A stretch of DNA of 44,113 nt, from contig WBSG01000009.1 of NCBI GenBank assembly GCA_008923285.1, positions 1-44,113 on the forward strand. Direction: 5' to 3'. Below are positions 14,283-20,676 of this stretch, piece after piece. Within the stretch, counting starts at the first letter, position 1; every line of letters starts with the position of its first letter. The stretch comes from Betaproteobacteria bacterium SCN2 (GTDB lineage: Bacteria > Pseudomonadota > Gammaproteobacteria > Burkholderiales > Thiobacillaceae). A program made the position numbers and the translations under genes. The notes beneath the pieces are model-generated. The model searched no databases. It saw only the letters and a list, made by a program, of their open reading frames with translations, and was not told the DNA's origin.

Positions 14283-14924
14283 ATGTGCGCTAAATTCCGG
14301 CACATACTGATGTAGCGTGCTCAGAAGTTCATGCGCTATCTGACGCATACAGGCGAGTTCTGGCCTTCCTGCCAAAGCAGATTCCACTTTCCCATCACCA
14401 AAAACCCAACCCAAGGAGTTCTCTCGGGAGATGGCCATGTACGCTTCTTCTAGCTCAGGGTCTACATGGGCTCCGCCATCGGTATCTGCAACGTGCAGAA
14501 CTAGCTCGCGCCGATTGAACTTCCTGCCTTGGTTATCCTTCAAAACGGGCTCATTCCACCATTCGACAAAAGGAATCGGTCGCATAGGGCGAGGGCCACC
14601 GCCAGCAGCGATCAGCGGTAGATAACTGCCGCTACTATTCGAGATTTGCATTAGGACGAGGTTGCATTCCGTGAGTAGATTGTTCGGATTCAACGGCCCA
14701 GCTGAATCAAGGAAACGTCCTGTTCGCAAACCTAATTGGTCGAGCAATGAGCGTGATTGACCGTGATGATGGAGGAGTACGCGGAGGCTTAGAGAAATGT
14801 GCTTCCCGACAGCTTCTAGCCCCGCATCGAATGTTTGGCACGAATGTCGTAGGAGTTGAAGTTGCTCTACAAGCTCCTTTTTGAGTTCGTCCTTTGGTCT
14901 TTTTACACGCTTTGCCTTTGCCAC
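14235..14924 (-). CDS. Cassette 1 (attI-proximal): hypothetical protein, 229 aa
   Basis: This is the largest cassette gene and the one next to attI, so it is probably the most recently acquired and best expressed. It starts at GTG 14924-14922 with AAGGAG 8 bases upstream. The N terminus is strongly basic (MAKAKRVKRPKDELKKE), followed by helices (LRHSCQTFDAGLEAVGKHISLSLRVLLHH). The pattern resembles uncharacterised proteins of about 220 residues common in integrons and islands; I cannot name a function. The reading frame runs through R'' into the attC (tail VVPADRPKAGVR) and stops at TGA 14237-14235. No signal peptide or membrane segment is visible. Confidence 0.7.
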   Translation of the reverse strand: MAKAKRVKRPKDELKKELVEQLQLLRHSCQTFDAGLEAVGKHISLSLRVLLHHHGQSRSLLDQLGLRTGRFLDSAGPLNPNNLLTECNLVLMQISNSSGSYLPLIAAGGGPRPMRPIPFVEWWNEPVLKDNQGRKFNRRELVLHVADTDGGAHVDPELEEAYMAISRENSLGWVFGDGKVESALAGRPELACMRQIAHELLSTLHQYVPEFSAHAQPVVPADRPKAGVR

Positions 14925-14945
14925 TCAGCTACTCCTTCGCCCAAC

Positions 14946-15139
14946 AGTTAATATACGGACGCCAACGTCCGTATAACATTATTATTTAGGGCGCCTCTCA
15001 TGACCACCTATCCTCCTGATTCTTAATCGTTTTATTTTTCCTGCGTCTCTATAATAACCCCCAATAATACGGACGGCTAGATAGCCCCAAGAACTTGCCC
15101 TATTCTGTGCATTTTCTTGTCTCAAAAGGAGTGAAAATC
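14946..15139. promoter_or_regulatory. attI region and intI/cassette promoter region
   Basis: The segment between the first cassette core (14939-14945) and the intI start is where new cassettes should insert. It contains a perfect inverted repeat with 10-bp arms TATACGGACG (14952-14961) and CGTCCGTATA (14966-14975), loop CCAA. ATACGGACG recurs at 15067-15075, suggesting integrase-binding repeats. A good -10 box TATAAT (15050-15055) points toward intI, but its -35 is weak. I cannot identify the leftward cassette promoter or a LexA box with confidence. Confidence 0.65.
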
Positions 15140-15140
15140 A

Positions 15141-16103
15141 TGGGGTCAGCCACCCCGTCTGCTTGATCAGGTCTCTACCGTCTGCCGTCGCCGTCACTTT
15201 AGTCAACGCACCGAACAGGCCTACCGCTACTGGATTCGGCAATACATCCTGTTTCACGACAAGCAACACCCTTCTCAACTCGGTGCGAGGGAGGTCGAGT
15301 CCTTCCTGAACCATCTGGCCGTCAAACGCCGAGTCACCGCCTCAACTCAAAGCCAGGCGTTGAATGCCGTTGTTTTCCTGTATGACAGTGTGCTGTCCAA
15401 GCCTTTGGGGGAAATGACAGGTCTCAAACGGGTACAGCATCGTCGTCGAGTTCCAGTAGTGCTGACAAAGCAAGAGACCAAGGCAGTGCTGGAATTGATG
15501 GAGGGGACGACGCGATTAATGGCCGAGTTGATTTATGGCGCAGGACTCCGGGTAAATGAATGTGTCACGCTCCGGGTCAAAGACATCGATCTTGTTGCCA
15601 AGACGGTCAGTATCCGTGACAGCAAAGGAAGCAAGGACAGGACGACCGTCCTGCCCTCACAGTTATGTGCCCCTCTGGAGAGGCATTTGCTCAGGGTGGC
15701 CACATTGCACAAGGAAGATCTGGCACATGGCGCAGGTCTTGCCCCCATGCCGAATGCGCTAGCCAGAAAATATCCATCGGCCTCCTCCACTTTTGCCTGG
15801 CAGTTCGTCTTCCCCTCAGCTGTATTACGACCCTGGGGTGATTCCGGACGGATGGTGAGATGGCATGTGTCAGACTCAACTATCCAGCGCGCCTTCAAGC
15901 AGGCTCTTCAACGGGCTGAGATTCACAAGCACGCCAGCGTTCATACACTTCGGCACAGCTTTGCCACGCATCTGCTAGCTTCTGGTACGGATATTCGAAC
16001 GATCCAACTGCTTTTAGGACATCGCAGCCTGCAGACGACGATGATCTATACGCATGTGAACCAGGTCATGAAGGCTGTAACCGGCCCATTGGATGATCTT
16101 TAA
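15141..16103 (+). CDS. intI: Integron integrase IntI, frame shifted at the 5' end
   Basis: IntI is a tyrosine recombinase that joins cassette attC sites to attI. The 320-residue open stretch has the whole family layout: an N-terminal core-binding domain starting RLLDQV (TEQAYRYWIRQYILFH), box 1 with the catalytic arginine (YGAGLRVNECVTLRVKDID), the IntI-specific insert (ALARKYPSASSTFAWQFVFPS), HTLRHSFATHLL and LLGHRSLQTTMIYTHV with the tyrosine. The expected start, ATG 15140-15142 with AAAGGAG 6 bases upstream, is in a different frame and meets TGA after eight codons. The IntI frame has no ATG, GTG or TTG before TTG 15360. One extra base in GGGG (15142-15145) or CCCC (15153-15156) would explain it. 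The gene is either recently inactivated or carries a sequence error. Confidence 0.88.
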   Translation, partial: WGQPPRLLDQVSTVCRRRHFSQRTEQAYRYWIRQYILFHDKQHPSQLGAREVESFLNHLAVKRRVTASTQSQALNAVVFLYDSVLSKPLGEMTGLKRVQHRRRVPVVLTKQETKAVLELMEGTTRLMAELIYGAGLRVNECVTLRVKDIDLVAKTVSIRDSKGSKDRTTVLPSQLCAPLERHLLRVATLHKEDLAHGAGLAPMPNALARKYPSASSTFAWQFVFPSAVLRPWGDSGRMVRWHVSDSTIQRAFKQALQRAEIHKHASVHTLRHSFATHLLASGTDIRTIQLLLGHRSLQTTMIYTHVNQVMKAVTGPLDDL

Positions 16104-16108
16104 CAGGC

Positions 16109-16152
16109 CTTAGGAGCGTCTGCTTCCGTGCTGGAAGCAGACATGTCCTAAG
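16109..16152. terminator. Large stem-loop after intI
   Basis: Nested perfect arms are CTTAGGA (16109-16115) with TCCTAAG (16146-16152), and GTCTGCTTCC (16118-16127) with GGAAGCAGAC (16133-16142), around a 5-base loop. It begins six bases after the intI stop. There is no long T run, so it may terminate or protect the intI mRNA, or be part of the flanking repeat. Confidence 0.6.
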
Positions 16153-16188
16153 ATAAAACCCAGAGTCCGCTTTGGCCGATTAACGGAC
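16118..16188. repeat. Right flanking repeat of the integron (partner at 7725-7795, inverted)
   Basis: Block 16165-16188 is the reverse complement of 7725-7748 with two mismatches, and hairpin 16118-16142 corresponds to 7771-7795. Order and spacing are preserved, so the integron from its last attC to intI lies between two inverted copies of a roughly 71-bp two-part repeat. Confidence 0.7.
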
Positions 16189-16253
16189 AATGCCCTATCG
16201 TACTTCCGCAATTTGTCACCTAGCCTACCTACGCAATCCCCATCAAAATCCGC

Positions 16254-16394
16254 CTATTTGTAGACGTCATCTGACTTGAAATTGCGCTTCGAAACTTGCT
16301 CCTCATTAACGTAGTTCATCATCATGTTCGCCAGGGCTACCGGGAACTTGATTGCGAACTGAGCACCATCCCTTAATTTAACAAACCAAATCAT
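16254..16394 (-). CDS. Small hypothetical protein, 46 aa
   Basis: An ORF of 46 codons starts at ATG 16394-16392, overlapping the end of the preceding small gene by 17 bases in another frame. The product begins MIWFVKLRDGAQFAIKFPVA and ends in a charged tail (NEEQVSKRNFKSDDVYK). The central LANMMMNYVNEEQ is helical. The overlap with its upstream neighbour and the coding-like residue pattern argue for translational coupling, but the ribosome-binding site is weak. No family is recognised. It is followed by about 65 bases before the integron's right flanking repeat. Confidence 0.45.
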   Translation of the reverse strand: MIWFVKLRDGAQFAIKFPVALANMMMNYVNEEQVSKRNFKSDDVYK

Positions 16395-16557
16395 CCGCAG
16401 TTATCAACTTGACCGGCTTTACGCTTGTCAGGCCCAGTGCATAGGCCTCCTCGATCAAGGGTTCAAGCGCTTCGAGTCTGCGCAATTTTTCTTCCGACGT
16501 CACAGGCAATTGCATGATGCAATCCACAAGGCCTTGGATTCTGTCCCCTTTTTGCAA
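16378..16557 (-). CDS. Small hypothetical protein, 59 aa (TTG start)
   Basis: This short gene starts at TTG 16557-16555 with AGGGGAGG ideally placed 4-5 bases upstream, and lies 15 bases after the stop of the gene at 16573-17298, so the three minus-strand genes here form an operon. The product has a charged helical middle (TSEEKLRRLEALEPLIEEAY) and ends LITADDLVC. A later ATG inside the frame (16515-16513) would give 45 residues, but it lacks the good ribosome-binding site. No family is recognised; a small regulator or antitoxin-like partner is conceivable but unproven. Confidence 0.5.
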   Translation of the reverse strand: MQKGDRIQGLVDCIMQLPVTSEEKLRRLEALEPLIEEAYALGLTSVKPVKLITADDLVC

Positions 16558-16572
16558 GGTGCCTCCCCTGTT

Positions 16573-17298
16573 CTAACCTGATTGACCGAAAGCCGGGAAT
16601 GCCACATGGCGCATGCGCCGCATGGCATCGATCATGTCTTGGCGAAGGGTGGCCCTTTCCTTTTGGATTTGCTGCACAAGCCAGCTCCCGATTCCAATAA
16701 ATTCATTTGCCTTCAGATTGTTCGTGTCGAACCACCTCTTCACGAAGCTGGTTTCGATATTCGGGTGGACAAGTGCCGTCAGGCGGCAGCTTCCTGCCTC
16801 GATCACCTCATGGGGAGGCCGCATGGTGGTGTCACTCGACAGTTGAAGCTCTGGCCGCAGGGAGTTGCGGTCGACCAGGACAGGCTCGCCATTCAGGAAT
16901 TCATCCGTAAACAATGCGCTGCCTTGCGCGCACGCAAAAGCCAGATGTCCGAATCGCCTCCTGTATTCGGGCGTGGTCATCCACGCATAATGAAAAGGCT
17001 CAGTCTCTTCGGTCCGCGGGCGGACAAACACCTTCCCTGCTGCATTGATCAAACGATCCGTTCCCGCATGAGGATCGATGTAGAAAACAAACTTTTCTCC
17101 AGGCGGGTCCATCGGTAAATGCTTGTACCAGCTCCTGGCGCTGGCGGCATAGTCCGCGAAGTCCTCGATCTGCCTGTCGCTTGGCGGGGAAATCCCTTCA
17201 ATCCAGGCCCTGTACTGCTGCAGCCCCATCTCGGACAGTTCATGGCCGGCGAGGCGCGAGAACATGACTTCATCCAGCAGGTCGCAATCATCCGTCAC
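16573..17298 (-). CDS. Hypothetical protein, 241 aa
   Basis: I do not recognise the family. The protein is soluble, starts at GTG 17298-17296 with GGGGGA before it, and has an acidic first quarter (DDCDLLDEVMFSRLAGHELSEMGLQQYRAW) and a C-terminal helical tail rich in R and Q (LVQQIQKERATLRQDMIDAMRRMRH). Mid-protein strands (EKFVFYIDPHAG, GKVFVRPR) suggest an alpha/beta core. It heads a minus-strand run with two very small genes and is divergent from the PDZ membrane protein gene at 17487, with a 188-base shared control region that holds one copy of the 18-bp repeat. Confidence 0.7.
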   Translation of the reverse strand: MTDDCDLLDEVMFSRLAGHELSEMGLQQYRAWIEGISPPSDRQIEDFADYAASARSWYKHLPMDPPGEKFVFYIDPHAGTDRLINAAGKVFVRPRTEETEPFHYAWMTTPEYRRRFGHLAFACAQGSALFTDEFLNGEPVLVDRNSLRPELQLSSDTTMRPPHEVIEAGSCRLTALVHPNIETSFVKRWFDTNNLKANEFIGIGSWLVQQIQKERATLRQDMIDAMRRMRHVAFPAFGQSG

Positions 17299-17422
17299 TC
17301 AATCCCCCTAATCCCATGTCGCCAAACTTGGCCAATACACAAGCTTAAGGACAACAGCGACAAGATGAGTCGTCACACTCTTGGCTTGGCAACAGCCGGT
17401 CTATCATCCGAAAGTGACACAT

Positions 17423-17440
17423 CGCGTCACATTTTGTCGC
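17423..17440. promoter_or_regulatory. 18-bp repeated element, copy 1
   Basis: CGCGTCACATTTTGTCGC occurs here and again, exactly, at 20464-20481. Copy 1 ends 46 bases before the PDZ-protein start and is preceded by GTGAC, which makes GTGAC-N7-GTCAC. Two exact copies at the heads of two parts of the same cluster suggest a shared regulator or alternative sigma factor. Confidence 0.6.
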
Positions 17441-17486
17441 CAGCAACTATTTAATTAAGCCCATTCACCAAGCGTCAGGGGGACAA

Positions 17487-19586
17487 ATGCTGGGCATAGG
17501 GAGTCAATCTTTCTTTTACCAACTAACAGAATCAGCCAGAAAACCCGGCCGCAAAATACTTCACTGGCCAATCCTGTTCGCTCTTTTGATTTCCAACCAG
17601 CCCACCTTGGCACAAGAGCCCTGCCATGACCTGGGCATCCAGACCGTCAACTGGGTATCCCCCGAAAACTACAACCCCGGCGTGCTGGTGCTGGGTGTTA
17701 CCCCCGGATGCGCGGCATACGGTTTGGGCGTGCGTGCAGGCGAGATCATCACCGGGTTTAACGGGCGCCCTGTTGCCAACCAGTACGACCTGGAAAAGCT
17801 GGCCGCAAACCAGGACGCCAGCCAGCCCTTCTCGATCACCCTGAAAAATGCCAGCGGCACTGAAAGGATCCTGACAAGGGGCACCTTGCCTGCCAGCCAA
17901 GTCAGCGAGATTGCCTATCGCCCCACCAAAGTCATTTCGAACGAGTGGTTCACCTGGCTCAAGTGGGCCGGGGTTTTCCTGCTCATGTCCCTTACGGTAA
18001 CGCCACTCGTCTGGTACATGCTCAAGCACAACGTGGTCAGGTTCGCCGCCGTCGGCGCCGCCACCGCGATGTACGACGAATTCAGGAAAGGCGGCAGAAA
18101 TTACATCGAGGCCGGCGTGAATGGCGCGATGATCACCCTGGTGGGCGTGCTGGTGATCGTCCTGATCGGCCCCATCGGCCTGGCCTACAATCTTCATCAA
18201 CCCTTGCTGGCCATGGCCGGCGATGCCGACCGGAAAATCTGCTGCGTCATCAATGAAGGTGACTATGCCCTGTCACCGGATGGCCGCTGGCTCGTCATGG
18301 CCAGGCGCACGCCAAGCCGCTATTTCGGCATGGGCGACAAGATTGCTCGTGCGCCATACGTGGCCGCCATGATCCAGCTGGATACCGGCAAGTTCGTGTC
18401 CTGGCAGGACGCAGAGGGCGGACGCTGGCGCGGCATCGACGACCCGGCCGGAAGCGGCATGGATTCCGTGCTGTTCGACTTTGCGGACGGCCGCCCCTAT
18501 GTCCGATTGAACAGTGGCTTCATCAAACCGGTCGAGCCAGCCGGCCAGCAGATTTTCCCCGCCAGAGAAGAACCGGCAGCCTCCCCGGAAGTACGATACC
18601 GCCTGGTAAGCGACGAGGGCGGCGCCTTCGTGTTCAAGGACGTTGGCACGGGCACTTTCATCAACCTCAAGCCCGCAACCCCTTACGACAAATGGTGGCT
18701 GTCGGCCGACGGCCGGGTGCTGGCCCTGGCCAACCGCCCGTATCAGCCCGACGAAAAATACGATGGCTGGTTCACCCGCACTTATCACCATCTACGCAAC
18801 CTCCTGCTCGGCAACTGGAGCGTGACGTTCTGGGACGTGGGCCGGCAGCGGCAGCTCACGCGCTATCAGGGCTACGGATATGACGAGAGACGCTGGGAGG
18901 ATGGGCGTTTCCTCAATGCCTCGCTGGACGGCCGCCGCTGGATCATGGTTCGTGACAACGGCATCGCTTACTTGTTCGACCTGTCCGGCAAGCTGGAACC
19001 GCCACGCATCACAGGCAACAAAGTTGGGCCGATTTACCAACCTCAGGGCCAGACCAGCGAAATCACGCTCTACACGGAGACTGAGACGCCTCGCCCAGAA
19101 AACCTGAAAACCCTGACCAGCTTGGTCGGGCGCTATCCGGTCGAGATCCTGGAAAAAGTCCCTCAAATCGAAGGCGAACTCAAAGCCACGCTCGGCCTGT
19201 CATACGGGCCACTGACCGAGGTGCTCACGGTGGAGACACCCGCCAGGGCCACCCCTGACGGAGGCCTGACCTACACAGTCTGCAAGGCTCATGCCTGCGG
19301 CGACGTAAGGCTGGTGGTGCATGTCAGCCCGTCATTCCAGGTCAGCGCCCTGCTGTTTCACGACGAAGCCGAAATCAACCTGCCCGAAACGCCCATCGAG
19401 GGCGAACTCAATCCGGACCCCTGGTCGCGTCTCGCGCTGTATGAACCTGCTGCCTACCCGGCAAGGATGCCGTTCCATCTCTATCAGGCCGCAGCCGACG
19501 AGCTGGCCGGCATCGACAAGGCCTTGCCGGATCAGCGACGCCTGGAAGTTTCTCCACGGTTCGTGGTCGTGGGCAAGCTGCAGTAA
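17487..19586 (+). CDS. Membrane protein with PDZ domain and large C-terminal domain, 699 aa
   Basis: The N terminus (about residues 22-42, PGRKILHWPILFALLISNQPTLAQ) is a signal sequence or first membrane segment. A PDZ domain follows at about 60-135: GVLVLGVTPGCAAYGLGVRAGEIITGFNGRPV is the carboxylate-binding and loop region, ending SITLKNASGTERIL. PDZ domains bind protein C termini, often in proteases. Two transmembrane helices are at about 155-178 and 212-236. The last 450 residues contain repeated W/D-rich turns (SPDGRWLVMARR, SADGRVLALANR, SLDGRRWIMVRD) that look like a beta-propeller. No protease active-site triad is visible, so I infer a scaffold or sensor. ATG 17487 follows GGGGGAC. 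It heads the AAA+ cluster. Confidence 0.72.
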   Translation: MLGIGSQSFFYQLTESARKPGRKILHWPILFALLISNQPTLAQEPCHDLGIQTVNWVSPENYNPGVLVLGVTPGCAAYGLGVRAGEIITGFNGRPVANQYDLEKLAANQDASQPFSITLKNASGTERILTRGTLPASQVSEIAYRPTKVISNEWFTWLKWAGVFLLMSLTVTPLVWYMLKHNVVRFAAVGAATAMYDEFRKGGRNYIEAGVNGAMITLVGVLVIVLIGPIGLAYNLHQPLLAMAGDADRKICCVINEGDYALSPDGRWLVMARRTPSRYFGMGDKIARAPYVAAMIQLDTGKFVSWQDAEGGRWRGIDDPAGSGMDSVLFDFADGRPYVRLNSGFIKPVEPAGQQIFPAREEPAASPEVRYRLVSDEGGAFVFKDVGTGTFINLKPATPYDKWWLSADGRVLALANRPYQPDEKYDGWFTRTYHHLRNLLLGNWSVTFWDVGRQRQLTRYQGYGYDERRWEDGRFLNASLDGRRWIMVRDNGIAYLFDLSGKLEPPRITGNKVGPIYQPQGQTSEITLYTETETPRPENLKTLTSLVGRYPVEILEKVPQIEGELKATLGLSYGPLTEVLTVETPARATPDGGLTYTVCKAHACGDVRLVVHVSPSFQVSALLFHDEAEINLPETPIEGELNPDPWSRLALYEPAAYPARMPFHLYQAAADELAGIDKALPDQRRLEVSPRFVVVGKLQ

Positions 19587-19603
19587 CCCTTACACCACTT
19601 TCA

Positions 19604-20455
19604 ATGAACGAATATTCCATGAGTCCGCATTTCAATCCCTCCATCATGCTGTTCCGCTACACGGATGAAAGCGATCGCTCCCACCTGGACGCCGCCGTAA
19701 TCATCACCTTGGGCAAAGACGCCACCGCCCTGGCCGAACGGCTAAGGGACTATGTCCTGTCCATCCCGGAGCGCGAACTGACCAGGCATCATCTAGACCC
19801 GCTTGCCGTGCTCCCGCTCACCCCCACCGGAATTGGCGAAATTGACCGATTCGTACCCACCATCGTCGCCATCAGCGGCCAGTTGTCTTCCGAGGAGATC
19901 GCGTTTGCAGCCCGCCTCATGGAACGCGGCGGACATTGCACGGTCATGGTCGACGCCGAAACCGAAATCCGCCCCGAATGGCGGTCTGTGGTGCGCTTGC
20001 CGCCCGGCCTTTCACGCGATGAGCAATGGCTGTCTGGCATGCAGGCTTATCTGGAGGCCCTGTTCAATTTTGGGCTGATCGGCTTCGATGCGTACATGGT
20101 GCATGAATGCACCCGGAGCCGGCTATGCCAATTCTCGCTGGTACACGTACCGGCCAAGAACAAGCTGATCACCAGTGCCGAGGCCGCCGTCCAGGATCTC
20201 GCCCGGCGTTGCGACCTCGCAGCGTGCGACACCTTTCTGCTGCTGGTTCACTGGAGTTCCTGGGTCAGGATGAAGCGCATCCACTGGATCGTTCAGGCCT
20301 GCAGAAATGCCCTGGCCGAGATTCGCGATGACGAGTACCAGTTCGTTATTGCCGACCTGCCCTCGGATAGCGGATTCGCCATCAGCCTCATGGCCGGCAC
20401 GCCGCGGCCCATCCAACTCCCCGCCCCCCATCCCGACCACCTTATTGTCTGGTAA
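19604..20455 (+). CDS. Hypothetical protein, 283 aa (C-terminal half faintly FtsZ-like)
   Basis: ATG 19604 lies 17 bases after the PDZ-protein stop, so the two are co-transcribed; ATG 19619 is an alternative start. The product is soluble alpha/beta. The C-terminal half (about 170-270) has strand TFLLLVHWSSW, a long helix RMKRIHWIVQACRNALAEI, strand YQFVIADLP and strand GFAISLMAG. This order resembles the FtsZ/tubulin C-terminal domain, but the GTP-binding signature GGGTGTG is absent, so the comparison is weak. Two cysteines, at ACDTF and RRCDLA, lie close together. Function is unknown. The gene ends nine bases before the second copy of the 18-bp element. Confidence 0.65.
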   Translation: MNEYSMSPHFNPSIMLFRYTDESDRSHLDAAVIITLGKDATALAERLRDYVLSIPERELTRHHLDPLAVLPLTPTGIGEIDRFVPTIVAISGQLSSEEIAFAARLMERGGHCTVMVDAETEIRPEWRSVVRLPPGLSRDEQWLSGMQAYLEALFNFGLIGFDAYMVHECTRSRLCQFSLVHVPAKNKLITSAEAAVQDLARRCDLAACDTFLLLVHWSSWVRMKRIHWIVQACRNALAEIRDDEYQFVIADLPSDSGFAISLMAGTPRPIQLPAPHPDHLIVW

Positions 20456-20463
20456 CCAACCAA

Positions 20464-20481
20464 CGCGTCACATTTTGTCGC
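20464..20481. promoter_or_regulatory. 18-bp repeated element, copy 2
   Basis: Exact copy of 17423-17440, here 145 bases upstream of the leader ORF of the double-AAA+ gene. It implies that the second half of the cluster has its own promoter under the same control. Confidence 0.6.
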
Positions 20482-20560
20482 GTGCATCTTTATTCTGCTC
20501 ATCCGCATCACGACTTTCCGCTCTTTAAAAACCCGGTGAACCATTTGTAGTTCAAACGAT

Positions 20561-20620
20561 GAGAAGGGCCGCCCACAAGGCAGCGCCCTTCTCCCTTGTC
20601 ATTTTTCTCATACAAGGAGG
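20561..20620 (+). promoter_or_regulatory. Attenuator-like 5' leader of the AAA+ operon
   Basis: A 9-bp perfect stem GAGAAGGGC (20561-20569) and GCCCTTCTC (20585-20593) is followed after a short gap by TTTTT (20602-20606), like an intrinsic terminator. CCTTGT (20594-20599) can pair with ACAAGG in the hairpin loop (20575-20580) or with the second ACAAGG (20612-20617), which is part of the ribosome-binding sequence ACAAGGAGG. The pairings are mutually exclusive, as in attenuators that control transcription and translation. Confidence 0.6.
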
Positions 20621-20625
20621 AAACC

Positions 20626-20676
20626 ATGAATCTGAAAAACAACATCAATGAAGTCTGCATGTCATGGAGGTATTGA
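20626..20676 (+). CDS. 16-residue leader peptide coupled to the AAA+ gene
   Basis: A short ORF with an excellent ribosome-binding site (AAGGAGG, 5 bases before ATG) encodes MNLKNNINEVCMSWRY. Its TGA stop (20674-20676) shares one base with the ATG of the AAA+ gene, and the AAA+ ribosome-binding site GGAGG lies inside it. Translation of the leader would therefore open and reload the downstream start. It is too short for a domain; a regulatory role is the natural reading. Three asparagines in the first six codons could make it sensitive to asparagine supply, but this is speculative. Confidence 0.55.
   Translation: MNLKNNINEVCMSWRY

Larger units (their letters stand above)
7796..16103 (-). mobile_element. 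Chromosomal integron: intI, attI and 14 gene cassettes
   Basis: All parts of an integron are present: an IntI-type tyrosine recombinase gene pointing right, an attI region to its left, and 14 cassettes whose genes all read leftward on minus. Each cassette ends in an attC site. For 13 of 14 cassettes the 7-base core at the cassette start is the exact reverse complement of the R'' core at its own attC, as expected if each was a separate circular cassette. The cassette nearest attI is 14235-14924 and the most distal is 7910-8299. Most attC sites are near-identical, which is typical of sedentary chromosomal arrays. Confidence 0.95.

Noticed and set aside
7910-14924. Toxin-antitoxin pairs among the integron cassettes
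   Set aside because: Each cassette holds one gene and none shows RelE, HigB, VapC, MazF or matching antitoxin motifs.
15533-15898. 121-codon minus ORF opposite intI
   Set aside because: The IntI motifs on plus account for the sequence.
17299-17486. A LexA-like or sigma-54 promoter before the PDZ-protein gene
   Set aside because: No CTGT-N8-ACAG or GG-N10-GC pattern with proper spacing was found; only the repeated 18-bp element is evident.
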